This document shows positions 35,098 to 46,342 of a stretch of 64,000 nt of DNA, piece by piece (within the stretch, counting starts at the first letter, position 1; each line of letters opens with the position of its first letter). The translations under genes were made by a program, and so were the position numbers. Origin of the DNA: Sporomusa termitida (GTDB taxonomy: Bacteria; Bacillota; Negativicutes; Sporomusales; Sporomusaceae); NCBI RefSeq assembly GCF_007641255.1, contig NZ_CP036259.1:2418001-2482000 (forward strand), written 5' to 3'. Under the pieces are notes generated by a model, which did no database searches, was not told the DNA's origin, and saw only the letters and a list, made by a program, of their open reading frames with translations.

Positions 35098-35898
35098 ATG
35101 CCTTATGACGATACCGGCATTATTCTCAAGCAGCTCGGAAAAGTCTTTGCTACCAGCCGCGGCCCGGTTACTGCGCTTACCGATATCAATATTGCTATCG
35201 GCGCCGGCGAATTCTTTTCTATTGTCGGTCCCAGCGGTTGTGGCAAAACCACACTGCTGCGCATTCTGGCAGGCTTAGACACCGCCTCCGCGGGGAAAGT
35301 CAAAATTATGATACCAGCAAGCGACCAGCCTGTGAATTCAATGGTATTTCAGGAACAATCAGTCTTTCCCTGGCTGAGTGTAGCCGACAATGTTGCGTAT
35401 GGCCTTAAACTGCGGGGTGTAGCGAAAAAAGAACGCTATGCAATTGCCGACAAATATATCAGGATGATTGGCCTGAGTAAATTTGCCGGCTCCTATCCCC
35501 ATCAGCTGTCAGGCGGCATGAAGCAGCGGGTAAGCGTAGCCCGTGCTTTTGCCAATAACCCTGAAATCCTGTTAATGGATGAGCCCTTTGGGGCCCTTGA
35601 TGAGCAAAACAGGATTCTTCTCCAGCAGGAACTACTAAAGATCTGGGAGTTAAACAAGAAAACAACGGTTTTTATCACCCATAGCATCGATGAGGCGTTA
35701 TGTCTTAGTGACCGCATCCTGATTATGACGGCCCATCCCGGGACGGTCAAATCAATTGTGAAAATTGACCTGCCCCGTCCCCGCGACATTGCCCAAATCC
35801 GGACTACGCTCCGTTATAATGAGCTATTTCAAAACATCTGGCTGACATTACGCGAAGAAGTTTTAAAAGGCAAAGCCTTAGAGTTGGCAGATAACTAA
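35098..35898 (+). CDS. ABC transporter ATP-binding protein (SsuB/TauB type)
   Basis: A 266-aa ATPase with Walker A GPSGCGKTT, Q-loop VFQEQSVFPWLSV, signature LSGGMKQRVSVA, Walker B ILLMDEPFGALD and H-loop ITHSIDEA, the order and wording of nitrate/sulfonate/taurine importers. ATG at 35098 follows AGGAGGTGTGCCC; the GTG at 35092 overlaps that site. Completes the importer with 33163-35012. Confidence 0.92.
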   Translation: MPYDDTGIILKQLGKVFATSRGPVTALTDINIAIGAGEFFSIVGPSGCGKTTLLRILAGLDTASAGKVKIMIPASDQPVNSMVFQEQSVFPWLSVADNVAYGLKLRGVAKKERYAIADKYIRMIGLSKFAGSYPHQLSGGMKQRVSVARAFANNPEILLMDEPFGALDEQNRILLQQELLKIWELNKKTTVFITHSIDEALCLSDRILIMTAHPGTVKSIVKIDLPRPRDIAQIRTTLRYNELFQNIWLTLREEVLKGKALELADN

Positions 35899-35900
35899 GA

Positions 35901-35936
35901 AAGAATCCACTGAGAATTAGGTCTCAGTGGATTCTT
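35901..35936 (+). terminator. Terminator of the importer operon
   Basis: AAGAATCCACTGAGA (35901-35915) pairs with TCTCAGTGGATTCTT (35922-35936), a perfect 15-bp stem with short loop. Confidence 0.9.
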
Positions 35937-35942
35937 GTGCTA

Positions 35943-36018
35943 TGGCAGGGGCAGAAGGACTTGAACCCTCAACCAACGGTTTTGGAGACCGCTACTCTAC
36001 CAATTGAGCTATACCCCT
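35943..36018 (-). tRNA. tRNA-Trp(CCA)
   Basis: Minus strand. Acceptor AGGGGTA/TGCCCCT, anticodon CCA in CTCCAAA, T-loop TTCAAGT, CCA end encoded. Confidence 0.95.
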
Positions 36019-36021
36019 GTA

Positions 36022-36096
36022 TGGAGCGGAAAACGAGATTCGAACTCGCGACCCTCGCCTTGGCAAGGCGATGCTCTACCGCTGAGCTACTTCCGC
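36022..36096 (-). tRNA. tRNA-Gly(GCC), copy 2
   Basis: Minus strand; identical to 31476-31550, anticodon GCC. Confidence 0.95.
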
Positions 36097-36105
36097 TTTA
36101 AAAAG

Positions 36106-36192
36106 GAAGTTCCTCACTGTCGTTTGGAACTAAGCGACTTACTCAGGTTCTCATTTTGCCTTTCGGCTCGTGAGAACCTGGTGCGCTGCTTA
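36106..36192 (+). repeat. tRNA-spacer hairpin element, copy B
   Basis: Between tRNA-Gly and tRNA-Asp. Hairpin 1 GTTCC...GGAAC and hairpin 2 AGGTTCTCA...TGAGAACCT (perfect 9-bp stem), ending GCTGCTTATG. About three quarters identical to the reverse complement of 31632-31718, with paired substitutions in both stems. Confidence 0.7.
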
Positions 36193-36269
36193 TGGCGACC
36201 CCGAACGGATTTGAACCGTCGATCTCCGCCGTGACAGGGCGGCATGTTAGACCGCTACACCACGGGGCC
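36193..36269 (-). tRNA. tRNA-Asp(GUC), copy 2
   Basis: Minus strand. Acceptor GGCCCCG/CGGGGTC, anticodon GTC, CCA encoded. Near-identical to 31738-31814. Confidence 0.95.
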
Positions 36270-36419
36270 ACTTAGCTATTATCTCCTGACGAGATCTAAT
36301 ATTACCATGTTTTTGACATAATATCAATACCTATCACAGGTTATTTTAATAAATATTTAATTTAACCTTTATTTTAACGCAAATATCGCGGTTTTGCAGC
36401 AATTTTCAGAGATAATACA

Positions 36420-36441
36420 GGCTGTGCAAGACTGCACAGCC
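36420..36441 (-). terminator. Probable terminator of the pyr operon
   Basis: GGCTGTGCA (36420-36428) pairs with TGCACAGCC (36433-36441), 15 bp after the pyrE stop. The T-run after it on the minus strand is weak (TGTATTATCT). Confidence 0.55.
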
Positions 36442-36455
36442 AATGGTACCATTGA

Positions 36456-37028
36456 TTATAGTTTGCGGCTGCCCCGTTTGGTCAGCGCGGCTCCGTCCCG
36501 GCATAACGGGCAGTCAGCAGGCTGATAGGCAGGAACGGCAAGGTGGAGTAAAGCCCGGGCGGGAATGCCGAAATCAGCCTTACCGCCACTGCGGTCAACC
36601 AGGATGCCGACCCCAACCGGCGTACCGCCTTGCTCCCGGATTACCTCAATAACCTCTTTTACCGAGCCGCCGGTAGTAACAATATCCTCGACAACAAGCA
36701 CGCGCTGGCCCGGCTCAATGACAAAGCCGCGGCGGAGCGCCATCCTGCCATTTTCGCGTTCGGTGAATATGGCCCGCGTACCAAGCTGTTTGCCTACTTC
36801 ATGAGCCAAAATAATGCCCCCGGTTACAGGACCAACAACAAGCTCTACCTGTTCATCCTGGAAGCGTTCAGCCAAAGCGGCACATAGTTTCTCCGTATGG
36901 CGGGGATATTGCAGCACCTGAAATTTTTCCACATACAGCGGGCTGTGCAAACCCGAGGTTAATAAGAAATGACCTTCTAAAATAGCACCTGTCTCAATAA
37001 ACAACGCGCGCACTTCTGCTTCCTTCAT
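36456..37028 (-). CDS. pyrE: Orotate phosphoribosyltransferase
   Basis: Transfers ribose phosphate from PRPP to orotate (fifth step of UMP synthesis). In 190 aa the PRPP-binding loop VLVVEDIVTTGGSV and the SGLHSPLYV segment are visible. A C-terminal CPLCRDGAAL is an extra Cys pair. ATG at 37028 overlaps the pyrF stop (TAATG). Last gene of the pyr operon. Confidence 0.95.
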   Translation of the reverse strand: MKEAEVRALFIETGAILEGHFLLTSGLHSPLYVEKFQVLQYPRHTEKLCAALAERFQDEQVELVVGPVTGGIILAHEVGKQLGTRAIFTERENGRMALRRGFVIEPGQRVLVVEDIVTTGGSVKEVIEVIREQGGTPVGVGILVDRSGGKADFGIPARALLHLAVPAYQPADCPLCRDGAALTKRGSRKL

Positions 37029-37747
37029 TATGCCTGCCTCATTTCTTCTAAAATTGCCAGGGCTGCGGCCCGCGGCTCCCCGGCCGCAGTGACCGGCCGG
37101 CCTACCACCAGGTAATGAGCCCCGGCCCGGAGAGCAGCGGCCGGTGTAGCCACCCGGCTCTGATCATTTAATGCCGCACCTTGAGGGCGAACACCAGGCG
37201 TAATGATCGCAAAATCCGGTCCGCAGACGGCTCTAATCAGCGGCGCTTCCTGCGGCGACGCTACCACGCCGTCTAAACCGGCCTCCTTGGCCAGCTTGGC
37301 CAGATGGACAACCTGTTCGGGAATAGCGGTACTATGCCGCAGCAGGGACCATTCCTGTTCATCCATACTTGTCAGCACGGTGACGGCAATAAGCTTAGGC
37401 CGGGGAATGTTAAGGTTAAGCGCAGTTTCAGCCACTTGTGCCGCCGCCGCGCGCATCATCGCCGCCCCGCCTGATGCGTGGACATTAATCATGCCTACTC
37501 CCAGCCTGGTCAGCGAAGCGGCGCCCTGCGCGACAGTATTGGGAATATCATGCATTTTCAAGTCCAGAAAAATATCTTTGCCTAATTCGCGCAAATAAGC
37601 CAGGCATTCCATACCGGTACTGTAAAAAAGCTGCATGCCTACCTTATAGTAATGTACAGTATCGCCTAATGTCGCAACTAATTGGCGGACTTCAGCCATA
37701 GTAGCAACATCAAGAGCTACGATCAAACGGTTTTCCACCTGTTTCAA
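37028..37747 (-). CDS. pyrF: Orotidine 5'-phosphate decarboxylase
   Basis: Last step of UMP synthesis. The frame is open to 37786 inside pyrD, but the TTG at 37747 has GGGAGGATG at proper spacing and gives the usual length of 239 aa, starting with KQVENRLIVALD. Catalytic motif FLDLKMHDIPNT (Lys-Asp-Lys type site) and GVRPQGA phosphate loop are present. Sits 4 bp after pyrD and overlaps pyrE by one base. Confidence 0.93.
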   Translation of the reverse strand: MKQVENRLIVALDVATMAEVRQLVATLGDTVHYYKVGMQLFYSTGMECLAYLRELGKDIFLDLKMHDIPNTVAQGAASLTRLGVGMINVHASGGAAMMRAAAAQVAETALNLNIPRPKLIAVTVLTSMDEQEWSLLRHSTAIPEQVVHLAKLAKEAGLDGVVASPQEAPLIRAVCGPDFAIITPGVRPQGAALNDQSRVATPAAALRAGAHYLVVGRPVTAAGEPRAAALAILEEMRQA

Positions 37748-37751
37748 GTAG

Positions 37752-38684
37752 TCATCCTCCCTGTTTTCGATTGACTTGCCCGACAAGCGCCCCTACCTGC
37801 GGCAAACCGCGTTCGGCCAGATAATCTCTGATACCTTCAGCCACGGCCACCGCCGCCAGCGGGTTAACGAAATTGGCAGTCCCGACAGCTACGGCGCTGG
37901 CCCCGGCCAGCATAAATTCAATAGCATCGGCTGCAGTCATAATCCCGCCCATGCCAATGACCGGCACCCGGACGGCCTGCGCCACCTGCCATACCATCCG
38001 TACCGCTACCGGCTTAACCGCCGGTCCGGATAAGCCGCCAACCGTATTGCCCAGCACAGGCCGCCAGGTCTGAATGTCAATCGCCATTCCCAGCAGCGTG
38101 TTAATCAGGGAAATAGCGTCCGCCCCGGCGGCCTCTACGGCTTTGGCCATCAGCACAATATCGGTAACATTGGGAGAAAGCTTAACAATAACAGGCAGTT
38201 TTGTCCGGGCCTTCACCGCCTTTACAACACCGGCGGCACTCTCCGGGCAGGTCCCAAAGGCAATTCCTCCCTGCTTTACATTCGGGCAGGAAATATTCAC
38301 CTCCAGACCGGCGGCACCGGACTGATCAAGCCTGGCTGCCAGCTCACCATATTCTTCCACGGTGTTGCCGGAGATATTAACGATAACAGGCACCTGGTAG
38401 TGCGCCAGCTCCGGCAGAATTTTGGTGATCAGCTCTTCAACCCCCGGATTTTCCAACCCGATGGAGTTCAGCATGCCTGCCGGTGTTTCGGCCATGCGCC
38501 GCCCGCTATTGCCGGCTCTGGACGCCAGGGTTGTACCCTTAACGACGATAGCCCCGACCTGATTCAGGTCAACAAAGTCGCTGTATTCTAAACCAAAGCC
38601 GAAAGTACCGGAGGCTGTCAGTACCGGCGTTTTCATTTTGATGCCGGCAATATCAACAGCCAGCACTGTATCGGTGAACCTCAC
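37752..38684 (-). CDS. pyrD: Dihydroorotate dehydrogenase, NAD-dependent (type 1B) catalytic subunit
   Basis: Oxidises dihydroorotate to orotate with FMN; the 1B type works as a complex with PyrK and uses NAD+. About 310 aa, with TASGTFGFG at the start, [21 protein letters not shown] (catalytic Cys region) and [15 protein letters not shown]. Two GTG codons (38687, 38684) are possible; the second has better spacing to GAGGAGG. Its start overlaps the pyrK stop. PyrK directly upstream supports type 1B. Confidence 0.93.
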   Translation of the reverse strand: MRFTDTVLAVDIAGIKMKTPVLTASGTFGFGLEYSDFVDLNQVGAIVVKGTTLASRAGNSGRRMAETPAGMLNSIGLENPGVEELITKILPELAHYQVPVIVNISGNTVEEYGELAARLDQSGAAGLEVNISCPNVKQGGIAFGTCPESAAGVVKAVKARTKLPVIVKLSPNVTDIVLMAKAVEAAGADAISLINTLLGMAIDIQTWRPVLGNTVGGLSGPAVKPVAVRMVWQVAQAVRVPVIGMGGIMTAADAIEFMLAGASAVAVGTANFVNPLAAVAVAEGIRDYLAERGLPQVGALVGQVNRKQGG

Positions 38685-39448
38685 CACACCACCTCCTCAG
38701 CCCGGAAAACCGGGCCGTCCGTGCAGACCTTATGACGCTTGCCGCCGGCAGCGGCACAGGTGCATGACAAACAGGCGCCAACACCGCAGGCCATATATTC
38801 CTCCAGGGAAACCTGACAGGCAATCCTATACTGTGCTGCCGTTGCCGCCACGCCCTTGAGCATGGCATGAGGTCCGCAGGCATAAATGCCGTCAAACTCC
38901 CCCTGTTTTAACAGCCCGGGCAGCAGGTCGACAGTAAAGCCACGCTGACCAACACTGCCGTCATCTGTGGTAATATGAATATTTTGGCATATGCCGGCAT
39001 AGATCCCCGGCCAGAATAATTCCTGTTCATTACGGCCGCCCATAAGGATAGTAGCCGGCCGGGAACAGAAAGCCCTGGCCAGCATAAGCAGCGGTGCCAG
39101 TCCCATACCGCCCCCGATTAACAGGGGCCGCTGGGAGTTTAAAGCAAACCCGTTGCCCAGCGGTCCCATACAATCAAGACTGTCCCCGCTCTGCAGCCCG
39201 GCCATCAGCCTGGTACCGCGGCCCACAACACGATAAATGAGCGTAAGCGTTCCCTGACCGGCATCACAGTCGGCAATACTAAATGGCCGCCGCAGCAGCG
39301 GATCAAAAGTCTCAGTCAGCCGCAGATGGACAAACTGTCCCGGCCGGCTGACCGCAGCAATCGCCGGCACGGCCACTGTCAGCTGAAATACGTCCCCGGC
39401 CAGGGGGTGCTGTTTAATTACCTTAGCCGTTACACAGGTTTTAATCAC
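38681..39448 (-). CDS. pyrK: Dihydroorotate dehydrogenase electron-transfer subunit
   Basis: Flavoprotein/iron-sulfur partner of PyrD, 255 aa. Ferredoxin-reductase-like FAD domain with [13 protein letters not shown] domain with [17 protein letters not shown], and C-terminal 2Fe-2S motif [11 protein letters not shown] with a later Cys. GTG at 39448 overlaps the carB stop. Passes electrons from PyrD to NAD+. Confidence 0.95.
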   Translation of the reverse strand: MIKTCVTAKVIKQHPLAGDVFQLTVAVPAIAAVSRPGQFVHLRLTETFDPLLRRPFSIADCDAGQGTLTLIYRVVGRGTRLMAGLQSGDSLDCMGPLGNGFALNSQRPLLIGGGMGLAPLLMLARAFCSRPATILMGGRNEQELFWPGIYAGICQNIHITTDDGSVGQRGFTVDLLPGLLKQGEFDGIYACGPHAMLKGVAATAAQYRIACQVSLEEYMACGVGACLSCTCAAAGGKRHKVCTDGPVFRAEEVVW

Positions 39449-42400
39449 GGGCTGTTTCGCCTCCGCCTACATAATCCTGCAGGGCCAGCACATAGAGGAA
39501 TTTCCTTTCGCGGATAATGCTTAATACGTCAAAGACGGCATTGGCTGTATCCATGGAGGTCAGGCAGAGGATGGCATGCTCTACGGCTGCCCGCCTGATC
39601 TTGAAGCCGTCGCTCTCAAAATCCCGGCCTTTGGTCAGGGTATTAATCACCATGCTTATTTTTCCGGCCTTAATCATCTCAATAATCTCAGGCTGCTGCT
39701 CATGCAGCTTGGGCACTGTACCCACCTGCAGGCCGAGGGACCGCAGATATGCCGCAGTACCGCTTGTTGCCACAAGTTCATAACCCAGCCGGGCAAATTC
39801 TTTGGCAATCTCGCCGGCCTCAGGTTTATCTTTATCAGCAACAGTGACGAGGATTGATCCTGTCTGGGGTACATTCATGCCGGCACCCACGATACCTTTG
39901 TACAGGGCGCGGGAATACTGATAGTCAATCCCCATCACCTCACCGGTAGACTTCATTTCCGGTCCCAGCGAAATATCCACATGCTGCATTTTGGCGAATG
40001 AGAACACCGGCACTTTTACCGCCACATACTCCCGGGCCGGCATCAGACCGGGGGTATAGCCCATCCCTTTCAGGGTTTCACCGATCGCCACGCGGGTTGC
40101 CACATCGACCATCGGCACATCGGTGATTTTGCTCAGGAAAGGAATTGTCCGGCTTGACCGGGGATTTACCTCAATGACATAAACCTCTTCATCGACAATG
40201 ACAAACTGAATATTGATCAGGCCTTTGACCTTAAGCCCTCTGGCCAGACGGCCCGTATAATCGACAATGGTGTCTTTGACCTGGGCTGACAGAGTCTGGG
40301 GCGGATATACGGCAATACTGTCGCCGGAATGAACTCCGGCCCGTTCAATATGCTCCATAATGCCGGGAATCAGGAAGTCGTCGCCGTCCGCGATGGCATC
40401 AACCTCGACCTCGGTCCCCTGCATATAGCGGTCAACCAGCACCGGATGCTCAGGCGATGCTTTAACCGCCCGCACCATATAGTCCTTCAATTCGGTTTCA
40501 TTATAGACAATTTCCATGGCCCGCCCGCCCAGCACATAGGACGGACGCACAACAACAGGGTAGCCGATACGCGCTGCAGCCAGCGGCGCCAGGCCGGCAT
40601 CGGTAATTGTCTCACCCTGCGGGCGCGGGATATGCAGCTGCTCCAGTAATTCATCAAACTTCTCCCGGTCTTCCGCCCGGTCAATATCCTCGACACTTGT
40701 GCCAAAAATTTTGACACCGGCTTTAGCCAGCGGACCGGCAAGATTAATGGCAGTCTGCCCGCCAAACTGGACAATAACTCCCTCCGGTTGTTCTTTATCA
40801 ATAATATTCAGCACATCTTCCGGGGTCAGCGGTTCAAAGTACAATCGGTCTGATGTGTCAAAATCCGTAGAGACGGTTTCGGGGTTGTTATTGATAATGA
40901 CCGATTCAATACCCATTGCCCGGAGGGCCCATACTGAGTGAACCGAACAATAATCAAATTCAATTCCCTGACCGATACGGATCGGCCCTGAGCCCAGGAC
41001 AATGATTTTACGGTTATCGGTCCGCTGCACTTCGTCTTCCTGGGCATAGGTTGAGTAGTAATAGGGGGTAATAGCCTCAAACTCGGCAGCACAGGTATCA
41101 ACCATTTTATAGCTTGGCACAATATTGGCCTGCTTGCGCCGGTCCCGGATTTCAAAAACTGTTTTACCGGTCAGTTCGGCAATTGATTTATCGGCAAAGC
41201 CGATTTGCTTGGCCGCCAGCAGGACTTCATCAGAGATTTTCCGGCTGAGCTGACGTTCCATTGTCACAATATTTTCGATCTTATCTAAGAAAAAATTATC
41301 AATGGCCGTTATGGCATGAATCTCAGCTACCGTTACTCCCCGGCGGATCGATTCGGCAATCACAAAAGCACGTTCATCATCGACCAGACTGAGCCGGTCT
41401 TTCAATTCCTGATCACTCAGCTTGGCCAATTCGGGAATATAGAGATGATGGAGGCCAATTTCCAGAGAACGCACCGCTTTTAGCAGCGCCCCTTCAAAGT
41501 TGCGGTCAATAGCCATGACCTCACCGGTGGCTTTCATTTGTGTGCCCAGAGTTCTGTCGGCAAAAATAAACTTGTCAAACGGCCAGCGGGGAAACTTAAC
41601 AACCACATAATCAAGGGCCGGCTCAAAGCAGGCCTTGGTTTTACCGGTTACTGTGTTGGTAATCTCATCCAGGGTATAGCCAATGGCGATTTTTGTAGCC
41701 ACCTTGGCAATCGGATAGCCGGTTGCTTTCGAGGCTAAGGCACTGGAGCGGCTCACCCGCGGGTTTACTTCAATCACGATATAATTACTGCTTTTGGGGT
41801 CAAGCGCATACTGTACATTGCAGCCGCCTTCAATCCCCAGCGCCCGGATGATCTTAAGCGAGGAGCTTCTCAGCATCTGATATTCATAATCAGTAAGTGT
41901 CTGTGACGGTGCAACAACAATGCTGTCGCCGGTATGAACACCGACAGGGTCGAAGTTTTCCATATTGCATACCGTGATGCAGTTATCAGCAGCATCACGG
42001 ATCACTTCATATTCGATTTCTTTCCAGCCGGCCACGCTGCGTTCAATCAGCGCCTGCCCGATCAGGCTGTGTTTTAGTCCCCGGTTTACGGTATCGATAA
42101 GTTCTTCATCATTATAGGCAATGCCGCCGCCGGTTCCGCCCAGCGTATAAGCCGGGCGCACAATCAGCGGATAGCCGATCTCGCCGGCAAAGGTAAGGGC
42201 ACTTTCAATGTCTTCAACAATAGTACTGGCAGGAATTGGCTGGCCCAGTTCCTCCATCGTCGCTTTAAACAATTCCCGGTCTTCCGCCTTCTTGATCGCT
42301 GCAATGGGTGTACCGAGCAATTCAACCTGATACTTTGCCAGTACACCGTTTTCCGCCAGTTTGACGGCCAGATTAAGGCCGGCCTGCCCCCCCAGGGTAG

Positions 42401-42662
42401 CCAGTATACCGTCCGGCCGTTCTTTGACAATAATCTCTTCCAGATATTCAGGGGTCAGCGGTTCGATATAAACCCAGTCGGCAACATGAGTATCTGTCAT
42501 AATGGTGGCCGGATTACTGTTGACCAGCACCACCTCAAACCCTTCTTCTTTTAATGCCTGGCACGCCTGGGTACCGGCATAGTCAAATTCAGCGGCTTGG
42601 CCGATCACTATCGGGCCGGAGCCAATTACCATAACTTTGCGCAAGTTTTGTTTTTTCGGCAC
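39441..42662 (-). CDS. carB: Carbamoyl-phosphate synthase large subunit
   Basis: Makes carbamoyl phosphate from bicarbonate, ATP and ammonia delivered by CarA. Full length at 1073 aa, with duplicated ATP-grasp halves: [19 protein letters not shown] at the start and [19 protein letters not shown] near 555, and a C-terminal MGS-like regulatory domain (ATSGTAAYL) that in relatives binds UMP. ATG at 42662, 2 bp after carA. Confidence 0.97.
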   Translation of the reverse strand: MPKKQNLRKVMVIGSGPIVIGQAAEFDYAGTQACQALKEEGFEVVLVNSNPATIMTDTHVADWVYIEPLTPEYLEEIIVKERPDGILATLGGQAGLNLAVKLAENGVLAKYQVELLGTPIAAIKKAEDRELFKATMEELGQPIPASTIVEDIESALTFAGEIGYPLIVRPAYTLGGTGGGIAYNDEELIDTVNRGLKHSLIGQALIERSVAGWKEIEYEVIRDAADNCITVCNMENFDPVGVHTGDSIVVAPSQTLTDYEYQMLRSSSLKIIRALGIEGGCNVQYALDPKSSNYIVIEVNPRVSRSSALASKATGYPIAKVATKIAIGYTLDEITNTVTGKTKACFEPALDYVVVKFPRWPFDKFIFADRTLGTQMKATGEVMAIDRNFEGALLKAVRSLEIGLHHLYIPELAKLSDQELKDRLSLVDDERAFVIAESIRRGVTVAEIHAITAIDNFFLDKIENIVTMERQLSRKISDEVLLAAKQIGFADKSIAELTGKTVFEIRDRRKQANIVPSYKMVDTCAAEFEAITPYYYSTYAQEDEVQRTDNRKIIVLGSGPIRIGQGIEFDYCSVHSVWALRAMGIESVIINNNPETVSTDFDTSDRLYFEPLTPEDVLNIIDKEQPEGVIVQFGGQTAINLAGPLAKAGVKIFGTSVEDIDRAEDREKFDELLEQLHIPRPQGETITDAGLAPLAAARIGYPVVVRPSYVLGGRAMEIVYNETELKDYMVRAVKASPEHPVLVDRYMQGTEVEVDAIADGDDFLIPGIMEHIERAGVHSGDSIAVYPPQTLSAQVKDTIVDYTGRLARGLKVKGLINIQFVIVDEEVYVIEVNPRSSRTIPFLSKITDVPMVDVATRVAIGETLKGMGYTPGLMPAREYVAVKVPVFSFAKMQHVDISLGPEMKSTGEVMGIDYQYSRALYKGIVGAGMNVPQTGSILVTVADKDKPEAGEIAKEFARLGYELVATSGTAAYLRSLGLQVGTVPKLHEQQPEIIEMIKAGKISMVINTLTKGRDFESDGFKIRRAAVEHAILCLTSMDTANAVFDVLSIIRERKFLYVLALQDYVGGGETARD

Positions 42663-42664
42663 CG

Positions 42665-43741
42665 TTAGTTCCCCCTCGCCTTATTCATTTCTTTATTGAG
42701 CAGTCTCATAAATTCCTCAAACAGATAGGTGCTGTCATCAGGTCCGGGAGCCGCTTCCGGGTGATACTGAACGGAGAATACGGGCAGACGGTTATGACGC
42801 ATCCCTTCTACCGTACCGTCATTAACAGCACGGTGCGTTACGGTAACGTCAAGTGTGGCCAGCGAGGTTTCATCAATGGCATAGCCATGATTTTGCGAAG
42901 TGATATATACACGGTCTGTTGCCAGATCTTTAACCGGGTGGTTAGAGCCACGATGCCCAAATTTCAGCTTATAAGTATCGCCCCCCAAAGCCAAAGCTAA
43001 CAGCTGATGCCCAAGACAGATGCCAAATATTGGTTTTTTGCCGATAAGCTGCCGCACGGTCTCTACCGGCGCATCTTTGGGATCACCAGGGCCATTTGAC
43101 AGGAATATGCCGTCAGGGCTGAGGGCCAGTATTTCTTCAGCCGGGGTATAGGCCGGCAAAACAGTAAGATCAAACCCGGCTTTGGCCATAGAATTAAGGA
43201 TATTGCGTTTAATGCCGAAATCCAGCACGGCGATATGCGGCCCCTTGCCCGGGATCCGGTAGATTTCTTTAGTCGTAACTTCCTTGACAACCTCGGCAAA
43301 AGGAGATTGCGCAAACAGCTCGGCAACCTCGCTTGCCTGAGCATCAGCCGGAACAATGACCCCCTTCATGGTACCATGCGAGCGTATCCTTCTGGTGATA
43401 GCCCGGGTATCGACGCCATGCAGACAAGGAATATTTTTTGCTTTAAGATAGGAAACCAGGGAGTCTTCAGCCTGCCAGCTGCTGGGCTTGCCGCACAGCT
43501 CACTGATCACAAAACCACGGACAAAGGATTGCCGGGCTTGTTCAAAGAGATCAGCCACTCCGTAGTTGCCAATAAGCGGATAAGTCATTGTTACAATCTG
43601 TCCACAATAGGACGGATCTGTTAATACTTCTTGATAACCGGTCATACCGGTATTGAATACTACTTCCCCAACTGTTTTAGTACCGGAAGCAAGCATCCCT
43701 TGGAAAACGCTGCCGTCTTCCAATATCAGTTTGCCATTCAT
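42665..43741 (-). CDS. carA: Carbamoyl-phosphate synthase small subunit
   Basis: Glutamine amidotransferase subunit, 358 aa. Class I triad residues seen: Cys in [17 protein letters not shown] and His-Pro-Glu in [14 protein letters not shown]-terminal domain with [17 protein letters not shown]. Start ATG overlaps the pyrC stop by 4 bp. Single car pair inside the pyr operon, so it probably also serves arginine unless another exists. Confidence 0.97.
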   Translation of the reverse strand: MNGKLILEDGSVFQGMLASGTKTVGEVVFNTGMTGYQEVLTDPSYCGQIVTMTYPLIGNYGVADLFEQARQSFVRGFVISELCGKPSSWQAEDSLVSYLKAKNIPCLHGVDTRAITRRIRSHGTMKGVIVPADAQASEVAELFAQSPFAEVVKEVTTKEIYRIPGKGPHIAVLDFGIKRNILNSMAKAGFDLTVLPAYTPAEEILALSPDGIFLSNGPGDPKDAPVETVRQLIGKKPIFGICLGHQLLALALGGDTYKLKFGHRGSNHPVKDLATDRVYITSQNHGYAIDETSLATLDVTVTHRAVNDGTVEGMRHNRLPVFSVQYHPEAAPGPDDSTYLFEEFMRLLNKEMNKARGN

Positions 43742-45027
43742 TTAAGCACCTCGCCATTTTGCATAATTATACTTCCATTCACTATAGTAATTAGCGGTTT
43801 ACCCTTTAAATTCCTGCTTTCAAACGGAGAATGTTTTCCCCTGGTATAAAATTTTATGCAGTCAACCGCCCATTTATATTCAGTATCAATAATTGTAATA
43901 TCGGCCGGTGCCCCAACCTTCAGAACGCCGCTATCCAGGCCAAGGATTTTTGCCGGGCCATATGACAGCTTGGCGATGATCTCCGGCAAAGTCAGTTTGC
44001 CGGTATGATAAAGCCCTGTCAATACAACCCCGACTGCTGTTTCCAGACCGGCAAAACCACTGGGGGCGTACCGGAACTCAACATCTTTTTCTTCAAACGC
44101 GTGCGGCGCATGATCTGTGGCGATGGCGTCCAGAGTCCCGTCCTTTAGCCCGTCAATAAGAGCGGCAACATGCTCCGCCGACCGGAGCGGCGGGTTGACC
44201 TTAAAGGCGGTATTAAAGGTTCTCAACTCTTCATCAGTAAGGGTCAGGTGATGGGGCGTCGCTTCCGCCGTTACTTTGACGCCCCGTTGTTTGGCCTGGC
44301 GGATGATTTCAACCGCGCCTTTGCTGCTGACATGAGCGATGTGAATCGGCGCATTTGCGTATTCAGCCAGCATAATATCGCGGGCCACAGCAATATCCTC
44401 GGCAACAGCCGGCCGGCCTTTCAGCCCCAGCACTGCCGATACCGCCCCTTCATGCATAAATCCTTCATTGGCCAGGCCTTCATCCTCTGAATGAGTAATG
44501 ACCGGCCGGCCAAACATCCCGGTGTATTCAAGCCCGGTCTTTAAGAGACGGGTACTGTCCAGATGGCCGCCATCATCGGAAATGGCCACTGCCCCGGACT
44601 CGATCATATCGCCAATTTCGGCCAGTTCCCGGCCCTCCAGACCTTTGCTGAGCGCGCCGATGATCTTAAGCTTGACAACCCCCTCGGTTTTCGCCCGCTG
44701 GGTTAAGCCGGCAACCACGATTGAACTGTCAATAGCCGGCCTGGTGTTGGGCATGCAGGCAATGGTCGTAAAGCCGCCCGCCGCCGCCGCCCTCGTACCG
44801 GAAGCAATATCTTCTTTAGCCTCCAGGCCTGGTTCCCGCAGATGTACATGCATATCAACAAGGCCAGGCGTTACTACCAGCCCGGCGGCATCAATAATTT
44901 CTGCGCCTGCGGCTGGGCAACTTGATCCTATTGCCGCTATCTTGCCATTTTCAATCAGGATATCGCCGACCACATCCATATTCTCCGCCGGATTAATAAT
45001 TCGCCCGCCTTTAATGAGCAGCTTCAA
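43738..45027 (-). CDS. pyrC: Dihydroorotase
   Basis: Amidohydrolase that closes carbamoyl aspartate to dihydroorotate. In 429 aa: metal motif [22 protein letters not shown], and [11 protein letters not shown], as in type I bacterial PyrC. TTG at 45027 with GGGAGGG upstream; overlaps the end of pyrB by 17 bp. Confidence 0.96.
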   Translation of the reverse strand: MKLLIKGGRIINPAENMDVVGDILIENGKIAAIGSSCPAAGAEIIDAAGLVVTPGLVDMHVHLREPGLEAKEDIASGTRAAAAGGFTTIACMPNTRPAIDSSIVVAGLTQRAKTEGVVKLKIIGALSKGLEGRELAEIGDMIESGAVAISDDGGHLDSTRLLKTGLEYTGMFGRPVITHSEDEGLANEGFMHEGAVSAVLGLKGRPAVAEDIAVARDIMLAEYANAPIHIAHVSSKGAVEIIRQAKQRGVKVTAEATPHHLTLTDEELRTFNTAFKVNPPLRSAEHVAALIDGLKDGTLDAIATDHAPHAFEEKDVEFRYAPSGFAGLETAVGVVLTGLYHTGKLTLPEIIAKLSYGPAKILGLDSGVLKVGAPADITIIDTEYKWAVDCIKFYTRGKHSPFESRNLKGKPLITIVNGSIIMQNGEVLK

Positions 45028-45967
45028 TGTGAGTCCCTCCCATCAGCACTAAAAATAACAATGCCATCCTGACCGCCAGTCCGTTTTTTACCTGTTCCTG
45101 GATTGCCGACTGATCACCGTAGGCTATATCCGGAGCAATCTCCAGCCCGCGATTCATGGGACCAGGATGCATTAAGAGCGCATCCTGCTTAGCTAACGCC
45201 AGGCGCTTGGCGTTTATACCAAATATCCGGGCATATTCACGGGCTGAGGGAAAAAGCCCTTTTTGCTGCCGTTCACGCTGGATACGGAGTACATTGACAA
45301 CATCAGCCTGGTCAAGAGCGTCCTCTACTCTATTATGGACCTGTATCCCAATTTTTTCAATTTCACGGGGCAGCAGCGTCTGCGGTCCGGCCAGATGAAC
45401 CTCAGCTCCCATTTTTTGCAGGCCCCAGACATTGGAGCGCGCCACCCGGCTATGCAGGATATCGCCAACTATCGCTACTTTCAAACCGGCAAGCCTGCCT
45501 TTGAATTGCTTAATTGTAAACATATCCAACAGCCCCTGGGTCGGATGCTCATGGGCGCCATCACCGGCATTGATAATGACAGGTCTGGCTATATTAGCGG
45601 CAAATTGCGCCGAACCCTCAGCCTCATGCCGCATGACAATAATATCGACCCCCATGGCTTCGACAGTAAGCAGGGTATCACGCAGGCTTTCGCCTTTAGC
45701 CACACTGCTGGAGCTGGTCGAGATATTAATAACATCAGCGCCAAGATATTTACCCGCCAATTCAAAGGAGGTACGGGTCCTGGTGCTGTTCTCAAAAAAC
45801 AGATTAACAATTGCTTTGCCTCGCAAGGTTGGCGCTTTTTTGATATCCCTGTCAATGATATTTTTCATCTCTTTGGCCGTATCAAGAATAAGTTCCATTT
45901 CTGCCGCCGGCATAGCTTCCAGGCCGAGGATATCCTTTTTCCGCAATGATACCTGAGCTTTACTCAT
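45011..45967 (-). CDS. pyrB: Aspartate carbamoyltransferase catalytic subunit
   Basis: Joins carbamoyl phosphate and aspartate. From the ATG at 45967 (GGGAGAG site) the product is 318 aa; the frame is open to 46027 but lacks support there. [13 protein letters not shown] is the carbamoyl-phosphate motif, with [12 protein letters not shown] and LRIQRERQ. No pyrI regulatory subunit follows, as in Bacillus. First gene of the operon, behind two attenuators. Confidence 0.96.
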   Translation of the reverse strand: MSKAQVSLRKKDILGLEAMPAAEMELILDTAKEMKNIIDRDIKKAPTLRGKAIVNLFFENSTRTRTSFELAGKYLGADVINISTSSSSVAKGESLRDTLLTVEAMGVDIIVMRHEAEGSAQFAANIARPVIINAGDGAHEHPTQGLLDMFTIKQFKGRLAGLKVAIVGDILHSRVARSNVWGLQKMGAEVHLAGPQTLLPREIEKIGIQVHNRVEDALDQADVVNVLRIQRERQQKGLFPSAREYARIFGINAKRLALAKQDALLMHPGPMNRGLEIAPDIAYGDQSAIQEQVKNGLAVRMALLFLVLMGGTHIEAAH

Positions 45968-46069
45968 CACGCACTCTCCCTTCATATTAAGAAACGACAC
46001 CATAAGAAAAGACTTGGCTTGTGCCAAGGTCCTTTAGGACGCCGGCAGAAGCCTTAGTCGTTCTTACTT

Positions 46070-46100
46070 ATGATCAGAAACTGCTATACTTTCTGATCAT
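46070..46100 (-). other. Third hairpin of the pyr leader
   Basis: ATGATCAGAAA (46070-46080) pairs perfectly with TTTCTGATCAT (46090-46100). No T-run, so not a plain terminator. It lies between attenuator 2 and pyrB; role unknown. Confidence 0.7.
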
Positions 46101-46102
46101 GT

Positions 46103-46135
46103 AAAACAACCCCTTGCCTGAAAGAGCAAGGAGTT
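46103..46135 (-). terminator. Pyr attenuator 2 terminator
   Basis: On the minus strand AACTCCTTGC-loop-GCAAGGGGTT followed by GTTTTAC. Follows the second PyrR-type loop. Confidence 0.8.
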
Positions 46136-46179
46136 ATAGGTAACCACGCCAGATTAAAGCATAATCAGCCCGGCAACAT

Positions 46180-46200
46180 CCTTGCAGACCTCTCAGGGCC
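46180..46200 (-). promoter_or_regulatory. PyrR-binding loop 2
   Basis: RNA reads GGCCCUGAGAGGUCUGCAAGG, matching the PyrR anti-antiterminator loop pattern (UCCNGNGAGGYU core). UMP-bound PyrR would favour the following terminator. Confidence 0.8.
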
Positions 46201-46234
46201 TACTTAAAGGATAGTATTTGTTATTGTCAGATAT

Positions 46235-46273
46235 AATAAAAGCCTTCTTGCTGTGAAAAGCGCGCAAGAAGGC
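46235..46273 (-). terminator. Pyr attenuator 1 terminator
   Basis: On the minus strand GCCTTCTTGC, 12-nt loop, GCAAGAAGGC, then TTTTATT. Strong stem directly after PyrR loop 1. Confidence 0.88.
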
Positions 46274-46292
46274 GTTAAAATCTGTATCGTCC

Positions 46293-46313
46293 CCTTGCCA
46301 GCCTCACAGGACC
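46293..46313 (-). promoter_or_regulatory. PyrR-binding loop 1
   Basis: RNA reads GGUCCUGUGAGGCUGGCAAGG, matching the PyrR recognition hairpin. About 23 nt from the predicted transcription start. Confidence 0.85.
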
Positions 46314-46342
46314 AGCTTAAAGGCCATATTCGTATTGTAAAG

